Shown: piece after piece, positions 10,081-21,051 of the stretch | Position numbering within the stretch: position 1 is the first letter of the stretch | How the letters are laid out: each line of letters starts with the position of its first letter | Source: Mycoemilia scoparia | Lineage: Eukaryota > Kickxellomycota > Kickxellomycetes > Kickxellales > Kickxellaceae | Direction of reading: 5' to 3' | DNA length: 64,000 nt | Assembly: GCA_027575805.1 (NCBI GenBank) | Contig: JANBPU010000053.1 | Coordinates: 23,275 to 87,274, forward strand | Made by a program: the position numbers and the translations under genes | Notes under the pieces: generated by a model | What the model was told of the DNA's origin: nothing | The model's database searches: none | Seen by the model: the letters and a program-made list of their open reading frames with translations, nothing else

Positions 10081-10827
10081 ATGTTCGATTTGAGATATTT
10101 GTTACCCAGCTGCTTTGGATCGACAACGAAATCACACGACAGAACAAGAAGCATCGACTCTACTACTGCCACTATTGACACTACTTCGATTATAAATAAC
10201 AATAATAGCGGAGATAATAGTGTATCACAATACAACGCCTTGAAATCAAACATGACCGTCCAGCAAACCAATAATACTTCAGTAGCAGGTGTTTCTACTT
10301 CATTGTCGACCATGGCAGCATCATCATCATCCCAAGCAGAATCCGTAAATAACAACAACAATACGGAGTATCAATCCACATCCACAACAAATGTGTCAAA
10401 GCCACCTCCTCGACCAACTTATGCAAACATTGCGGCATCTCAGCCACCACCACCAACGACATCATCATCTACATCCACAAATCTAAATAGTAAATTCAAA
10501 ACATTGGGAACAAATCCAGATAAATTGGCTCAACAACAACAACAACAGCAAAGCCTTAACAAAACAACAGAACTTGAATTTGTAAAATCAAAATACAAAA
10601 TTGAAGCTACACCAGAGCGCCGTGAAGCCCAGGTCCGTGCTCGTAGGAGATATCCGGATTGTCCAATTGTTGCCCAGAACTTTGGCGGATCACTTATCGC
10701 CGCCAGAAGATTACATAGTAACAGCAGTAGTACTATGGTCAGTGCAATGAAATTGGATATTTCTCAATCCGGACTATCTAACGATAATAACCATGTAGCT
10801 CAATCTGTTCCTCCAACTTCTTCATAA
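10081..10827 (+). CDS. Low-complexity protein with a conserved-looking C-terminal block
   Basis: 248 aa, not recognised. Residues 20-140 are Ser/Thr/Asn/Gln-rich with proline patches (PPPRPTYANIAASQPPPPT) and a Q7 run (about residue 157). The only dense, non-repetitive block is residues about 172-218: YKIEATPERREAQVRARRR followed by YPDCPIVAQNFGG and SLIAARRLHS. This basic/aromatic block is the part to search with. The N-terminus MFDLRYLLPSCFG contains a Cys after a hydrophobic stretch. No membrane segment. Single exon as read. Function unknown; I would not guess beyond a possible regulatory or scaffold role. Confidence 0.65.
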   Translation: MFDLRYLLPSCFGSTTKSHDRTRSIDSTTATIDTTSIINNNNSGDNSVSQYNALKSNMTVQQTNNTSVAGVSTSLSTMAASSSSQAESVNNNNNTEYQSTSTTNVSKPPPRPTYANIAASQPPPPTTSSSTSTNLNSKFKTLGTNPDKLAQQQQQQQSLNKTTELEFVKSKYKIEATPERREAQVRARRRYPDCPIVAQNFGGSLIAARRLHSNSSSTMVSAMKLDISQSGLSNDNNHVAQSVPPTSS

Positions 10828-10987
10828 AGATAGTTGGTGATATTTTGTAATGATTGTAGAACAGGTTTCTTTAGACAAAAAGGCTGCATTTGATTCAAGC
10901 ACTTGGTTAGCCATTGCGATATGGATATAAACATATATTATATAAATCTAGTTGTTTTATTTAAATTTTTATCTTTTGTTTATTTTT

Positions 10988-10990
<3 letters not shown>

Positions 10991-11023
<33 letters not shown>

Positions 11024-11024
11024 C
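10991..11024. repeat. (AAT)n microsatellite
   Basis: About eleven AAT units in the 3' flank of the gene ending at 10827. Confidence 0.9.
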
Positions 11025-12087
11025 ACATTAAATGCTGTAAATAAATATTTGAGTCGAAATAATGTGATAAGATGTTTGATATGTGTGGAAAATACAAAAT
11101 ATTGAAAAGTAAACAAACAATTTGTGAAAATCAAATGTTTGTTAATGAAAAATGGGTAAACAAACAAATTGGGATATAATGGGGTTAATCTCATGTTGAA
11201 CGAAACAGTGAGTGGACGATGAGCGAAATAAAGGGGGTTGGGAGGGAAGGGATATGGTACAGAGTCAAAAAAACTGTAGTAGTTGTAGAAAGAGGGCTTG
11301 TGGGTGTAACCATATAGTAATGTAACACCAACTATTGCTGCAGAAGCAAGGGCCAGTGACATACATACATACATACATATATGCAAATGTGCCTACGGAA
11401 AAAATAGTACATTTGTATAAACAAACCACGCCGATAAATTGAGAAAAAAGTCGCTGCAAAGTAATGGCAGTAGAAGCGAGTGAGCTTCTGTGATGTTGAA
11501 GTTGTGGTGGATCCGAAATATAAACAAACCAAATCCAATTAACCCATTGTCTTTAAAAAGGTTGGGCTGCTGGGTGGAAAGATTGGAAACTCCTCCTATA
11601 CACATAAAGCAATTCTTTGAAATGGTTTGTTTTATATAAAAACAAATCGGACCCAGGAGAGACTGACTGGCAGGGATGATCATTCGAGCTGAAGTAGAAT
11701 TGTGTGGTTTAGTCTAGCCTGAAGGTAGTTTTGAAGGAGAACATATACACCATACTACTCAAGCTGACAAAATAATAGCAGAGCGGGAGTAGTTTTACCC
11801 ATTCAACAGGAACAATACGGAAAAGACCTAAAGCTACATTCCAAGCCAATCTTTGATTCCCATTATTATTTGATCCTTTGTTCTCGTGTGTATCACTTGG
11901 AAGATCGAAGCAAAGAAATCGACCGAAAAAAAAGAATAAAAAGGATGAGTGAATGATCTAAAACAGCGATGATATTGGCAATTTGTGCACTCGCTGACTC
12001 ACACAATCGTTCAGTTGCGCTTTGGAAGACCTTTTGGAGCCAAATCACGTTCCCTTTAGCTTATTTGTTGTTTATCATCGGGATTGG

Positions 12088-12252
12088 CCAATTTGGCAGA
12101 GTCGCCTTTAAAGGTGTACCAGGATGTTACCTTGGATACTAGCCAATCATCGCCATGATTCCAGCTGAAATGTATGGGTTATGTGCCGATTCGCAGGGAG
12201 TGTGGGAGAGTATACATGTCTGTTCCCTTTTGGTAGATAATTAGCCATTTGG
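12088..12252. mobile_element. Family B inverted-repeat element, copy B1
   Basis: About 165 bp. The left end CCAATTTGGCAGAGTCGCCT is matched imperfectly by the right end, which reads CCTTTTGGTAGATAATTAGC then CATTTGG and whose complement begins CCAAATGGCTAATT. The interior motifs GCCAATCATCGCCATGATTC, AAATGTATGGGTTAT and TGTTCCCTTTTGG recur at 18491, 56113 and 56477. No ORF. Confidence 0.7.
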
Positions 12253-14154
12253 ATAGATTATAGTGAATCATACCAAATGCCAAAGAAGAGCTGCTGGCGG
12301 TGGTGCTTGGGCATATGTGCGATGAAGCCTTTAACTGCACATATATAGCAATCCAAGCATGGTACTGATGGTGGTAGGGGTGGATTGACAGGATCTCCTG
12401 GCTTACTTTGTATTTCGAGCTCGAGGCGATGTATAATCAGTATAATGAAGCTTGGTTTGGTATCCTCAGCGGCTGAATAGATGCAATGTAATGCGTGTGT
12501 GGTGAGGCTGTACATTTATTTACATTGCAAGTTAACACAACGCAGATTTAGAAACATGGCACCACCAGCACCAGCGCAGTGGTGGATGCAACGATGGTAG
12601 CAGCAACAACGGTAATTGTACTAGAAAAGACACTTTTAACAACCACAGATACACCACACCATGTGCATAGATACATACAGGCACAGAAGGCTTAATAAGC
12701 CCCCAATGTAGCTTTTTTTGAAGCAGAAACATGCTGGTTGATGCATATGATTGGCCACAGACAACTAAAGCAGAGAGAAGGCGCAGTGGATCCCAGATTT
12801 GAAGATGCAGTGTGAGAGTGTGAGTTTCAGAGTGCTCTTGCTCGTCGTCTCTGACTGTAATCTCGCCTCGGTTCTTCACTCTTCTTTAACATGATTGTGA
12901 GTGCAGTGTGGAGACACTTTCTTTCGTTCAGCGCGCACACACACACACACACCACACTGTCCATGAATGTGCATAATAACAGTCGCAAACCTCAAAAACA
13001 AAGGCATATATAATCACGTCTACTGGCTCGCCCACTCATACCTATTCGCACATTCGCACATCTCACATGTGTTTGCAAGAACAATAGAGAAATAAATGCT
13101 GTCCTCCTATTTAGCCAATATATGCATTATGCGTGGCTGGCAGAGGAGAGAGTGGGAAGAAAGAAAAAGATATTTAGCTCAGATCGTCATCGTCATTATT
13201 ATCACCATCACCATCACCATCATCATTATGTATCATCGTTAGAGGAGCTGCTGTATTTGTTGGCTGTCTGAAAAAAGTGCGAGACTTGGTGAATTTTAGA
13301 ACCCAGAAAAGGCTCCAGAAGTCCTAAAAGCCATTCATTCTTTTTAGTTACGCCTTTTTAGGCATGTATGTATGGCTGCTATTCGATGGTGTTTCTGTGC
13401 TATGACCCAGACAGGCAGCTGGATAGATAATGATACCCACGTTTGTGGGTGCAATTGGAATCCTTTTATCCACCCCTCCTCCTTTGCTACCTGCCTCTCA
13501 GGTTGTTTGTGCGTGTTTACTCATGCATCAAGTGCCTGCCTAACAAAAACACAATCAGCGTCTCCCCTGCTTTGTAGCCGCTTCCGTTGCTGCCTCAGAA
13601 GCATGTACGTTCCTCTACTTTGAGCCTGGCTCACACGCGCACATTCGCTAGCCCCATCCCCCCCACTCGTTGGCTTTTCTGCTTACTGCAAATGTCCCTA
13701 TGTTCTTTTTGCACTCACACCCATAGCATTCTTATTTTCTGCCCATGGTGATGCACCAATGCTAGGCGCTGTAATGCATGTGTCAAAAATATTAATTACT
13801 TAAAAGCCTTGTCTTGGCCCAGCCCCCACAAATATCCCATCAACGCTCGCTTCAACCCCAAGCGCTTTCCCCTATCTTTTTGATCTTCCTTTTCTATTCT
13901 CTGTCTTCTGTCTTCTGTTTTCGCCTTGGCCCATATGTGCTACAGCTGATTATCAGTACACATTATATACAAGTACATACACAACTCTGTATCGAGAACA
14001 AATCTCTCCCTTCAATAGTACAATCGTTACAAAATATTGGCTAATAGCCTGTGATCTTTATTACACTTCATTTCCTTCCTATAAACAATCCTATCAATCC
14101 AAAAAACACCATCACTCCATTCTTTTATATCCTTCCACCAATCTACCACTTGTT

Positions 14155-14178
14155 CTCTCTCTCTCTCTCTCTCTCTCT
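14155..14178. repeat. (CT)n microsatellite
   Basis: Pure CT dinucleotide run in the leader region of the Q/N/S-rich gene. Confidence 0.9.
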
Positions 14179-14523
14179 GCTTGTCCATCATTTCCACCTA
14201 TTTAATCCTAATACTACTGCTATTTACTCCACTCTTATATTTAGACCCAACTATCACTACTACTTTCTTTTTGCCTTTTACACATCATTTATCTAAAACT
14301 CTATACATAATTGACCCTTCTAGTTAGTGTATTGGCACAACCGTTAATATTTACTATATACCATCCACACATTTATAAACTTACACATATACTATCCGAC
14401 TACTCATCTGTGGCTTATTAACGCACAACTGTGACGATATAAAAATCTAGACGAAACTCATGATTATATGCGAGTTAGCTGTCCACTAATTTATACCACA
14501 TTCTTGCTGAAACCGTGTTGATT

Positions 14524-16827
14524 ATGGCCACCCCGGATATCAAACTATCTGTCACTTCTATGCCTTCTCATCACCACTACAACCACCAATTTAACCACCA
14601 GTTTTTATCTCAACAACCACAGTCCCAGCAGGAGCGGCAACAACAGCTACAGGCCCAGCAACCACCTGTATCTGTACCAATGTCTATTAATCCAGTCATT
14701 GCAAATAATCCACAACTTAGTGGTCTTTCTTTGGCTACTGCTAGATTCGGTAGCGAAAATACCAACAACAGCAATAATATGAATGCCAATAACTCTACTG
14801 GTTCTTATAGTGTTCCCCTATCGGCCCCGATATTCCCAACATCAAGCTCAGCATGGCCCAATGCGAATCATATATGGCAGGGTTTTAATCACCAAACATC
14901 GTCTGCGGCAGCTTCAGCCAATACTACCATTGCGACCTCAACATCTATTAGCAATGATGCCGAAAATAACAACAACAGCAGCAGCAATAGTAATATTGAT
15001 CTCCAAACATTAATGCTTGCCCAACCCATGAATCATCCAAGCATTAGCACGGGTAGTTCCAATACTTCTAACACCAATGACATTCAAAATGTCAACAATA
15101 ACAGCGGGAACAGTATGTATGGGAGCCAAGTGCTGGATAATAATAAAGCACAGAATCCTTCTGACCAGATTCAGCAACAGCAGAGATTAATGATGTTACA
15201 AAGACAGTTAATGTCTATGATGTCTGCTGGAAATTCTGGCAATAGCAACAGCAACAATATTTCCAACAAGCAGCAAGCCACCGGCGCAATTCCCAACAAT
15301 AATATAGCAAATACCGACTCACAGCTTGCACTTCTCCGTAATGCCTATCTTAACCAGCTGTTTTCCTCCACAAGCCAAAATTCTGGCGCTACTTTAGCCC
15401 GAAACGCATCTACTTCAACTAAATCACCTTCGGTAGCTTCCACATCCTCACAAACATCATCTAACAGCAATACCAACAACACTGCTAATTCAAACAACCC
15501 TATAAATACTCAATTCCAACAGCAGCAACATCAGTTCATGGTTAATTCTAACCTAGCAGCGGATAATAGTAGCAATGAGCAACAGCAACGACAGCATTAT
15601 TTACAATTCATTTCGAATTTCTCGGCAGCAAACGGAGGTGTTAATGGACAGCAGCACGGTCTGTATAGGCGCCACTCGACGCCAGTCGCAACAGCCGCCA
15701 ACACTTCTGGAACGACATCAGCATCATTGGGACCGGGTGGTCTTGATCAAACGGCTTCAACATCAAGCTTCATGTCACCAATGGGATCTGTGGACCCTGT
15801 CATTCCACGCAGGGCCTCATCAAATTTTGTCCCTAGAAGGAATATTAGCAATAGTAGTAATGGTAACACAACATCGGCAATTAGCCTTGGTGGCGGTATA
15901 GCAACATCGTCATTATCCGAGAATAACAGTAATAACAATGATGGCAATGTGGCTTTTCCTGCATCAAAGAGACATAAAAGTGTAACACCAAACAATACAG
16001 CTGGCAGTGCTGCGGCTTCATCTACGGGTGCAGCAGGTGGAGGTGGAGGAGGTATTTTTGGAGCCGCGGCTGCAGGGCCAATTAATAGCGTCAGTAACAC
16101 CAGTGCTACTGGAAATATTTCTAATTGCTCGCTGTTTTTGGCAAATTGTGCAGGAGAGCCGAGTAAAACACTCCTTGCATCAATGGTTGACTTTGACAAG
16201 CTGATCCAAAATCCATTCTTGATCAACAGTATATGTTTAGAAGATTTGAGTGCAGCATTTGGCAAACCTACCGGTGACAGTGGCAACGCCGATAGTGATA
16301 GAGACAGCAGGAATGGAAGAAATGGACTCAATGAGGGCAGTCCTATCAAGAAAATAAAGTCCGAATTTGATGATAAGCCACCACTTTCGTCATCATCTTC
16401 AACCCCCGACAAAAAGGCCAGAAGTTTAGTAAATGATAACACCAACAACAGCAGCTCAGCAACAGCTGAGGGGGCAGTGATTAGCAAAAAGAGCGCAAAA
16501 AACCCATGCAGATTCCCTAGTGCAAATCCTATTGTCTCAGCGCTTCAAAGACAGATTGGGTTACTATCACAAGGCGTTGTTTTGGTCCGTCAGCAGCAGC
16601 AGCAGCAGCAGCGCCAATCTTCTTCTACCCCGGTTCCACTGGTCGTTCCTTCACAAAATAACAGTAATGGTCAGTTCCAGCGTTTTATTAATTCTTCCTC
16701 TGGTGGAACCGAATTGCTAAGGAGAGCTAGCGGGACTCCACTCAGCAACGCCACCTCATCAACAACACCAACGCCCTCTTCATTGGTACCAGGTGTAGTC
16801 GGTGGAATAAAACGCAAAGACCGGTAA
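14524..16827 (+). CDS. Large Q/N/S-rich protein, putative regulator
   Basis: 767 aa, single exon, starting at the ATG at 14524 (MATPDIKLSVTS). Mostly low complexity: His/Gln-rich at residues 15-60, then Asn/Ser-rich, Gly/Ala-rich near 500, and a Q7 run near 695. Short basic clusters that could be nuclear localisation signals are ASKRHKSVTP, SPIKKIKSEF and the C-terminal GGIKRKDR. A compact ordered segment (around residues 535-585) reads CSLFLANCAGEPSKTLLASM then VDFDKLIQNPFLINSICLED. A second short conserved-looking piece is PSANPIVSALQRQIGLLSQG. No DNA-binding domain is visible. The composition and the 3.7-kb upstream region suggest a transcriptional co-regulator or RNA-granule protein, but this is only an inference. 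Confidence 0.75.
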   Translation: MATPDIKLSVTSMPSHHHYNHQFNHQFLSQQPQSQQERQQQLQAQQPPVSVPMSINPVIANNPQLSGLSLATARFGSENTNNSNNMNANNSTGSYSVPLSAPIFPTSSSAWPNANHIWQGFNHQTSSAAASANTTIATSTSISNDAENNNNSSSNSNIDLQTLMLAQPMNHPSISTGSSNTSNTNDIQNVNNNSGNSMYGSQVLDNNKAQNPSDQIQQQQRLMMLQRQLMSMMSAGNSGNSNSNNISNKQQATGAIPNNNIANTDSQLALLRNAYLNQLFSSTSQNSGATLARNASTSTKSPSVASTSSQTSSNSNTNNTANSNNPINTQFQQQQHQFMVNSNLAADNSSNEQQQRQHYLQFISNFSAANGGVNGQQHGLYRRHSTPVATAANTSGTTSASLGPGGLDQTASTSSFMSPMGSVDPVIPRRASSNFVPRRNISNSSNGNTTSAISLGGGIATSSLSENNSNNNDGNVAFPASKRHKSVTPNNTAGSAAASSTGAAGGGGGGIFGAAAAGPINSVSNTSATGNISNCSLFLANCAGEPSKTLLASMVDFDKLIQNPFLINSICLEDLSAAFGKPTGDSGNADSDRDSRNGRNGLNEGSPIKKIKSEFDDKPPLSSSSSTPDKKARSLVNDNTNNSSSATAEGAVISKKSAKNPCRFPSANPIVSALQRQIGLLSQGVVLVRQQQQQQQRQSSSTPVPLVVPSQNNSNGQFQRFINSSSGGTELLRRASGTPLSNATSSTTPTPSSLVPGVVGGIKRKDR

Positions 16828-17993
16828 AATATAATTCAGCTGACAAGACCAAGACCATTGCTAAATCACGCCGCCACACTATTTACCCGCCTAAACTTGG
16901 CCCCACGGTAATAGTATAACATCAAAAGACTTATTTGAATAACTAATAATAACAAACAATAATTTATGAAGCCTTTTTATAGTAACATTTACAAGCTTCC
17001 CTTTATTTTTTGAAGCCATACATTTATGCGCGTGTATTTTTAATAATAAACAACCCAAGCATTTAATAGTTGCATAAACTATGTTTTTATAACCGGGCAA
17101 AATGAGTAAATAGAAATCCGAACTTTCTAAATGGAGTATGGTGATTATGTCGGATAAAAGAAAAAAGTATGATTATATGAATGATAGTTTTTGAAGGGTA
17201 CCTTTTACTGGTCAATGATTATAGGCGCAACCACAGCCAAATGAGCGACTAAGTCTTCAAAAATAGTCTCACATATGGAAGAGTTTAGTTATGATAGAGG
17301 TCTTCTTGGGCTATATTGTCACACGACATACGGACCAAAGGTCTGAATGAAGGAGTGGGAGCCACATGTATCAAATCATAGGTTCTGATGAATGAATTAG
17401 CCACCATTGTGCATTAAGTGAGCTATAAAGAGATTAGTGATACTATCAATCACTCAAAAGCTTGATGTGCTGTTTTAGTGAATTTGAATATGAGATGCCA
17501 GAAGATCAGCTGAATGTAAACGTTTGTTTACATTTCGGCAGTTGAATAAAGAATGTTTGAAAGCGTGGTTTCCGTTTTTACTCCTCTATTGAGGTTATCA
17601 ATACTCTATTGTTGATTCGGATTTGTTTACTTGGCCATGTCTCCGAACATCACCCTTTTAATGCCAATGTGTCAGTATGTAAAATTGCGGTAGCTAAATG
17701 GAGTAAGAGTGTGCAACCATTAAACTCCGGTTTGAAATTGTGTACCATGTTCATAAATTATTTCGTAAAAAATTGTAAAATTTCGAGATTGTAATAATAA
17801 TTGTATAATCTGGGTTTATATCACTAGCTGGGTTTCCAAATATTAAATTGTATACCTACACCTTTGAGGCTATGTATATATAAATAAGCTCTGCTATTGG
17901 TAATACTAATGATCGTAGTGGAAGAGGGGGGAGGGAGTGTAGATTATCTTTGTACAGAACCAGCAAATGCATCAAGATAGGGTATATTAATTT
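16828..17993. other. Intergenic spacer
   Basis: Contains family A copy A4 at 17175-17276. Otherwise AT-rich with no coding frame that I can support. Confidence 0.5.
17175..17276 (-). mobile_element. Family A element, diverged copy A4
   Basis: About 102 bp. The left end ATATGAATGATAGTTTTTGA and right end AAAAATAGTCTCACATAT are degraded family A termini. The core GCAACCACAGCCAAATGA is the family core in reverse orientation. Shorter than the 121-bp full copies. Confidence 0.75.
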
Positions 17994-18266
17994 TTAAACC
18001 AACGTCAATGAGAGATTACATCGATGTTGATACCTTTTTCTGTTCAAACCACCAATGAGATTACCAGTACTAGGGATAAAACTAGCGTCACCAAGGGAAC
18101 TATTAATAAGATCAGGAGTATCAGGAAGGCCGTTGTCTAAGCTGGGAGGGAGTCTGAGATCATTGCCAAGTTTCTTGTTTGAACCAGAGGAAGGATTATT
18201 GTCAGTTGCAATAGTGGTAAGAGCAAAAGCAGAAACATATATAACAGCAAATTTTGTAAAATGTAT
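17994..18266 (-). pseudogene. Relic of a small secreted protein, paralogue of the 47419 gene
   Basis: Minus-strand frame whose first residues, HFTKFAVIYVSAFALTTIAT, align with the signal peptide of the gene at 47419 (HFIKFTAISVLAFALATVAA) at about 12 of 20 positions. The expected start codon is ATA instead of ATG (18264-18266), and a stop lies just upstream in frame, so the start appears lost. The frame then runs about 90 codons through a Ser/Asn/Leu-rich stretch with RKR before TAA at 17994-17996. After the signal peptide there is no clear similarity between the two, so the relation may be limited to the leader, or the bodies may have diverged quickly as in effector families. Confidence 0.55.
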
Positions 18267-18490
18267 TCGGTGCTATGGTATTATATTGTCTGTGCAAATA
18301 TATAAAAATGTATAAGAATCGTAATGCTAGTAGTGGTGGTGGTGGGAGAAAAGAAGGTTAGGATAATAAATGTTCCTGGGGGTGAAGACACGCCAAATTA
18401 TTTTAAAAATGTAGCTTGTTTATCTGTTTTCAAAGGGAAAGAGAGAGATGTCACATTAATGAATAAAAATGCCAGAATCTTCCTTGAAGA

Positions 18491-18583
18491 AAGTGTACTA
18501 GAATGATTCCCTAGATAATGGCCAATAATCTGTCATACTCCAGCTAATTTGTATGGGTTGAATTGCAGGGAATGTACAAGGGT
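18491..18583. mobile_element. Family B element, partial copy B2
   Basis: About 93 bp matching the 5' half of family B: AAGTGTACTAGAATGATTCC, GGCCAATAATCTGTCATACT, CCAGCTAATTTGTATGGGTT and AGGGAATGTACAAGGG. The 3' half with the CCTTTTGG end is missing. Confidence 0.6.
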
Positions 18584-18808
18584 ACTTGAAATAGCATTAC
18601 TTTCTTTTTATTATTACTATTTGATCTACTCATCACCCATAAGCTAGTTAGTATATTTTTATTAGTAGTACTATAATATGATATAATAAAAATAAAATAA
18701 TAATGAATTTTTGACTATGCATTTATATTTCACTTCATATTTATAGACAATCTTTTTACAAAGTAGAAAACCTTCCCAAGGAGAGAAATGGGAAGAAATA
18801 ATTTATAG

Positions 18809-19745
18809 GTTTATATTAATGACACAGTCTTAGTCCCAAAACTAGAGGATAAGAATCCTTATGCTGTCAAGGAGGAGGTCTGTACAAGGATATTAAATAC
18901 CCTCAGCAAGGACCTATACTACAAATACATCGAGATAGAAAGCCCAGTAGATATATTAAAAAAAATCAAAAAGGACTTTGACGACTCCACTACAAAAAAT
19001 TGGTACAACACCTTTAACCAATTCCTTTGCTTAAAGGCTCCATTGAACAAAAAGGTTGCCCAATTCTGCAATAAACTAATAACCCTGGTCTCCCATCTGC
19101 CAAAGAGCACTGAAGTTAACCAGCTATTCGTCACCAAGCTGTTTACACATCTTCTGCCCTGATACTCTAGCATCACCTTCGAAATCTAAGATAATGAAGA
19201 TGACTTTAACACAGCCATTAACAGAATCATGGAAAGAGTAAATGCAAAAGAAAGGAGAAGGAAATTTATGAATGGTCAATACATACAAAGTGGGAGACCC
19301 CAGAGACCCCCAAAATCATCTGATGGTAGCTATCATACAACCAGTCCAAACTCTTAAGACCAAGACATAGCTTCTCCTACCATAAAAAAGGAAACACACA
19401 CTGCAAAGAAGGTTGTGCATTCTTCAAAGAATGCATAGCTTTCTAGCACTGTGGAATGGCTTCTAGACTATGGTTCTTCCCATCACTACTGCAACAGTAG
19501 ATCTCTCTTCTCAATGTACACTAAATGTGACCCAGTAGAGATCCAGATGGCATCAGGTACTAAAATTATTTATGACTCAGGCACAGTAGACATACAGATC
19601 AATGGCAACACAGTAACACTAAACAATGTGTACTACACTCCTTCATTCGACAGTAACCTTTTCTCTTTCTCATAGCTTGTCAACAGTGGATACAAGTCAG
19701 AACTCACAGAGTCTGGTGGCTCCATTGTGATCAATGTAAAGTATA
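18809..19745 (+). mobile_element. Degenerate Ty1/copia retrotransposon fragment (gag to protease)
   Basis: One continuous frame with several internal stops (TGA near 19160, TAAs near 19188 and 19354, TAGs near 19436 and 19673). The 5' part encodes a copia-type gag segment (KIKKDFDDSTTKNWYNTFNQ, then LKAPLNKKVAQFCNKLITLV). The 3' part encodes a retroviral-type protease start, EWLLDYGSSHHYC, followed by VNNVYYTP-like sequence (NNVYYTPSFDSNLFS). The normal catalytic motif is D-S/T-G, so the Ser/Thr here has become Tyr, on top of the stops. No integrase, reverse transcriptase or LTRs are visible nearby, so this is an old truncated relic with no activity. Confidence 0.8.
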
Positions 19746-20348
19746 AAATAATGTATATAATAAACAAGTCTTTGAGAATCTTTATATTAAAATATAAATT
19801 AAAAATATTCCAAAGTTACTATTAAAATGATAAAAGTAAGCTATTGTTATCAAAACTAGAAAAAGGGGTAATTATGGGTAATAATATAAAAATAATGTTG
19901 TAATAATACAACAGTATTTTTATTATGGGTTTTCTTGGGTGTCTATACTAAACTTTAGCTAATACTTTTTTGGTGTAATGATACTAAATATACAAGAGTA
20001 CACAACCTTACTAATTTAGATTGTTTCATATTAAAATCACTATTTACTATTTAATTTTAATGACTAAGCTGTACACCATTTATTCTAATAGCCAAAAACA
20101 ATTATCACATTGAAAATTAATTTGTTTAGGGTAAAGAAATGATATAATTTAAATCTCCCATAACTTTTAAGTTACTAAAGTATCATCAATCAACAAAGAA
20201 ACTAAACCGAATAGAACAAAGTACCATTACTTTCTGTAAATCCTTTCTCATATCTTTTTATTTGTCTCAATCATAACTATCCAAGAATACATTGAACATA
20301 AAAACATAGACAGCATCCAGTGCCAATAAGAGATCAGTCAAGTAAAAA
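19746..20348. other. Intergenic spacer, promoter side of SND2/TMEM208
   Basis: Very AT-rich, no coding frame. Confidence 0.45.
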
Positions 20349-21051
20349 TGGTAAGCTATAATAATTATTTAACACGCACATTCACTATATATATATATAT
20401 ATATATATTACCAAGCCCCTAACAGTATCTAAACTAAACTTACACATATGCATCAATCCATTCATTCATTCATTCATTCATTTGTATAACACTACAATAT
20501 AGGCAAATTCATCAGCCAAAAGGATTGTTTCAGAAAATGCCGAACGAATGCAAATAATGCACATCTCTTACATCTCCATAAATCTGTTCGTATTCATAAT
20601 CCGTTTTATATTCCAAAGATCCACTGTAACTTATGGAACAACATTCCTATACCTATCAACCTACTTGATCGAAAGCTTCCTTTACCTACAAATTTATCAA
20701 ATTTCTCGACCAGTATATGGTGGACAAGGTCAACTCTTAGATTCAGGCCAGGATTTGAGCTCACCTGGAATAACATCAAATATGTTTGATGTTATCTATA
20801 TAACTTGGTTAGTCCACTTGTTTTCCCTGATTTCGAGATATGCTTGGTCAGTTTATTTGCTCATCCCTGGATATGGATTGTATAAGATTTGGGGATTCGT
20901 AAAACCCTTTGTTATGCCAGCCTTGAGTGGATTGTTGCAATCAAGTGGTAGCAGTGGAAAAGAAATGACAGAAGAGGAAAAGAAACAGGAAGAAAAGAGA
21001 CAAAAGAAAAAGGAACGCAAACAACAACAAAAGGTTAAATATGTTCGCTAA
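20349..21051 (+). CDS. SND2/TMEM208-family ER protein-targeting factor
   Basis: Two exons: 20349-20351, which is only the ATG, and 20503-21051, separated by a 151-bp GT-AG intron. Translation is M|ANSSAKRIVSENAERM..., 183 aa. Hydrophobic segments lie near the N-terminus (ISINLFVFIIRFIF), at about 47-65 (FLYLSTYLIESFLYL), and a pair around 105-135 (VIYITWLVHLFSLISRYAWS). The conserved stretch PGYGLYKIWGFVKP and the Lys/Glu-rich cytosolic tail are typical of fungal Snd2/Env10 and animal TMEM208. Known role: part of the SRP-independent SND pathway that brings proteins to the ER. Without the intron the first good Met would be residue 17 and would lose the conserved N-terminal segment, which supports the split start codon. 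The intron holds (AT)n and (ATTC)n repeats. Confidence 0.9.
20387..20409. repeat. (AT)n microsatellite in the SND2 intron
   Basis: Pure AT run inside the first intron of the SND2/TMEM208 gene. Confidence 0.85.
20459..20482. repeat. (ATTC)n tandem repeat in the SND2 intron
   Basis: About six ATTC units close to the 3' splice site of the first intron of SND2/TMEM208. Confidence 0.85.

Larger units (their letters stand above)
10828..14523. other. Long non-coding spacer upstream of the Q/N/S-rich gene
   Basis: 3.7 kb, the longest gene-free stretch here. It holds an (AAT)n run (10991-11024), a CATA repeat (about 11360-11380), an (AC)n run (about 12934-12952), a family B element (12088-12252), a CAT/CAC triplet run (about 13200-13226) and a (CT)n run (14155-14178). 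The last few hundred bases are pyrimidine-rich, as expected for a long 5' leader. The longest open frames (under 145 codons) look random. Long complex promoters of this kind are common for regulatory genes. Confidence 0.5.

Noticed and set aside
15747..16487. 246-codon antisense frame in the Q/N-rich gene
   Set aside because: Leucine/Pro-rich shadow created by the repetitive sense codons.
18324..18506. 60-codon frame MLVVVVVGEKKV...
   Set aside because: Starts in a GT-rich simple repeat and ends inside a family B fragment; looks like chance.
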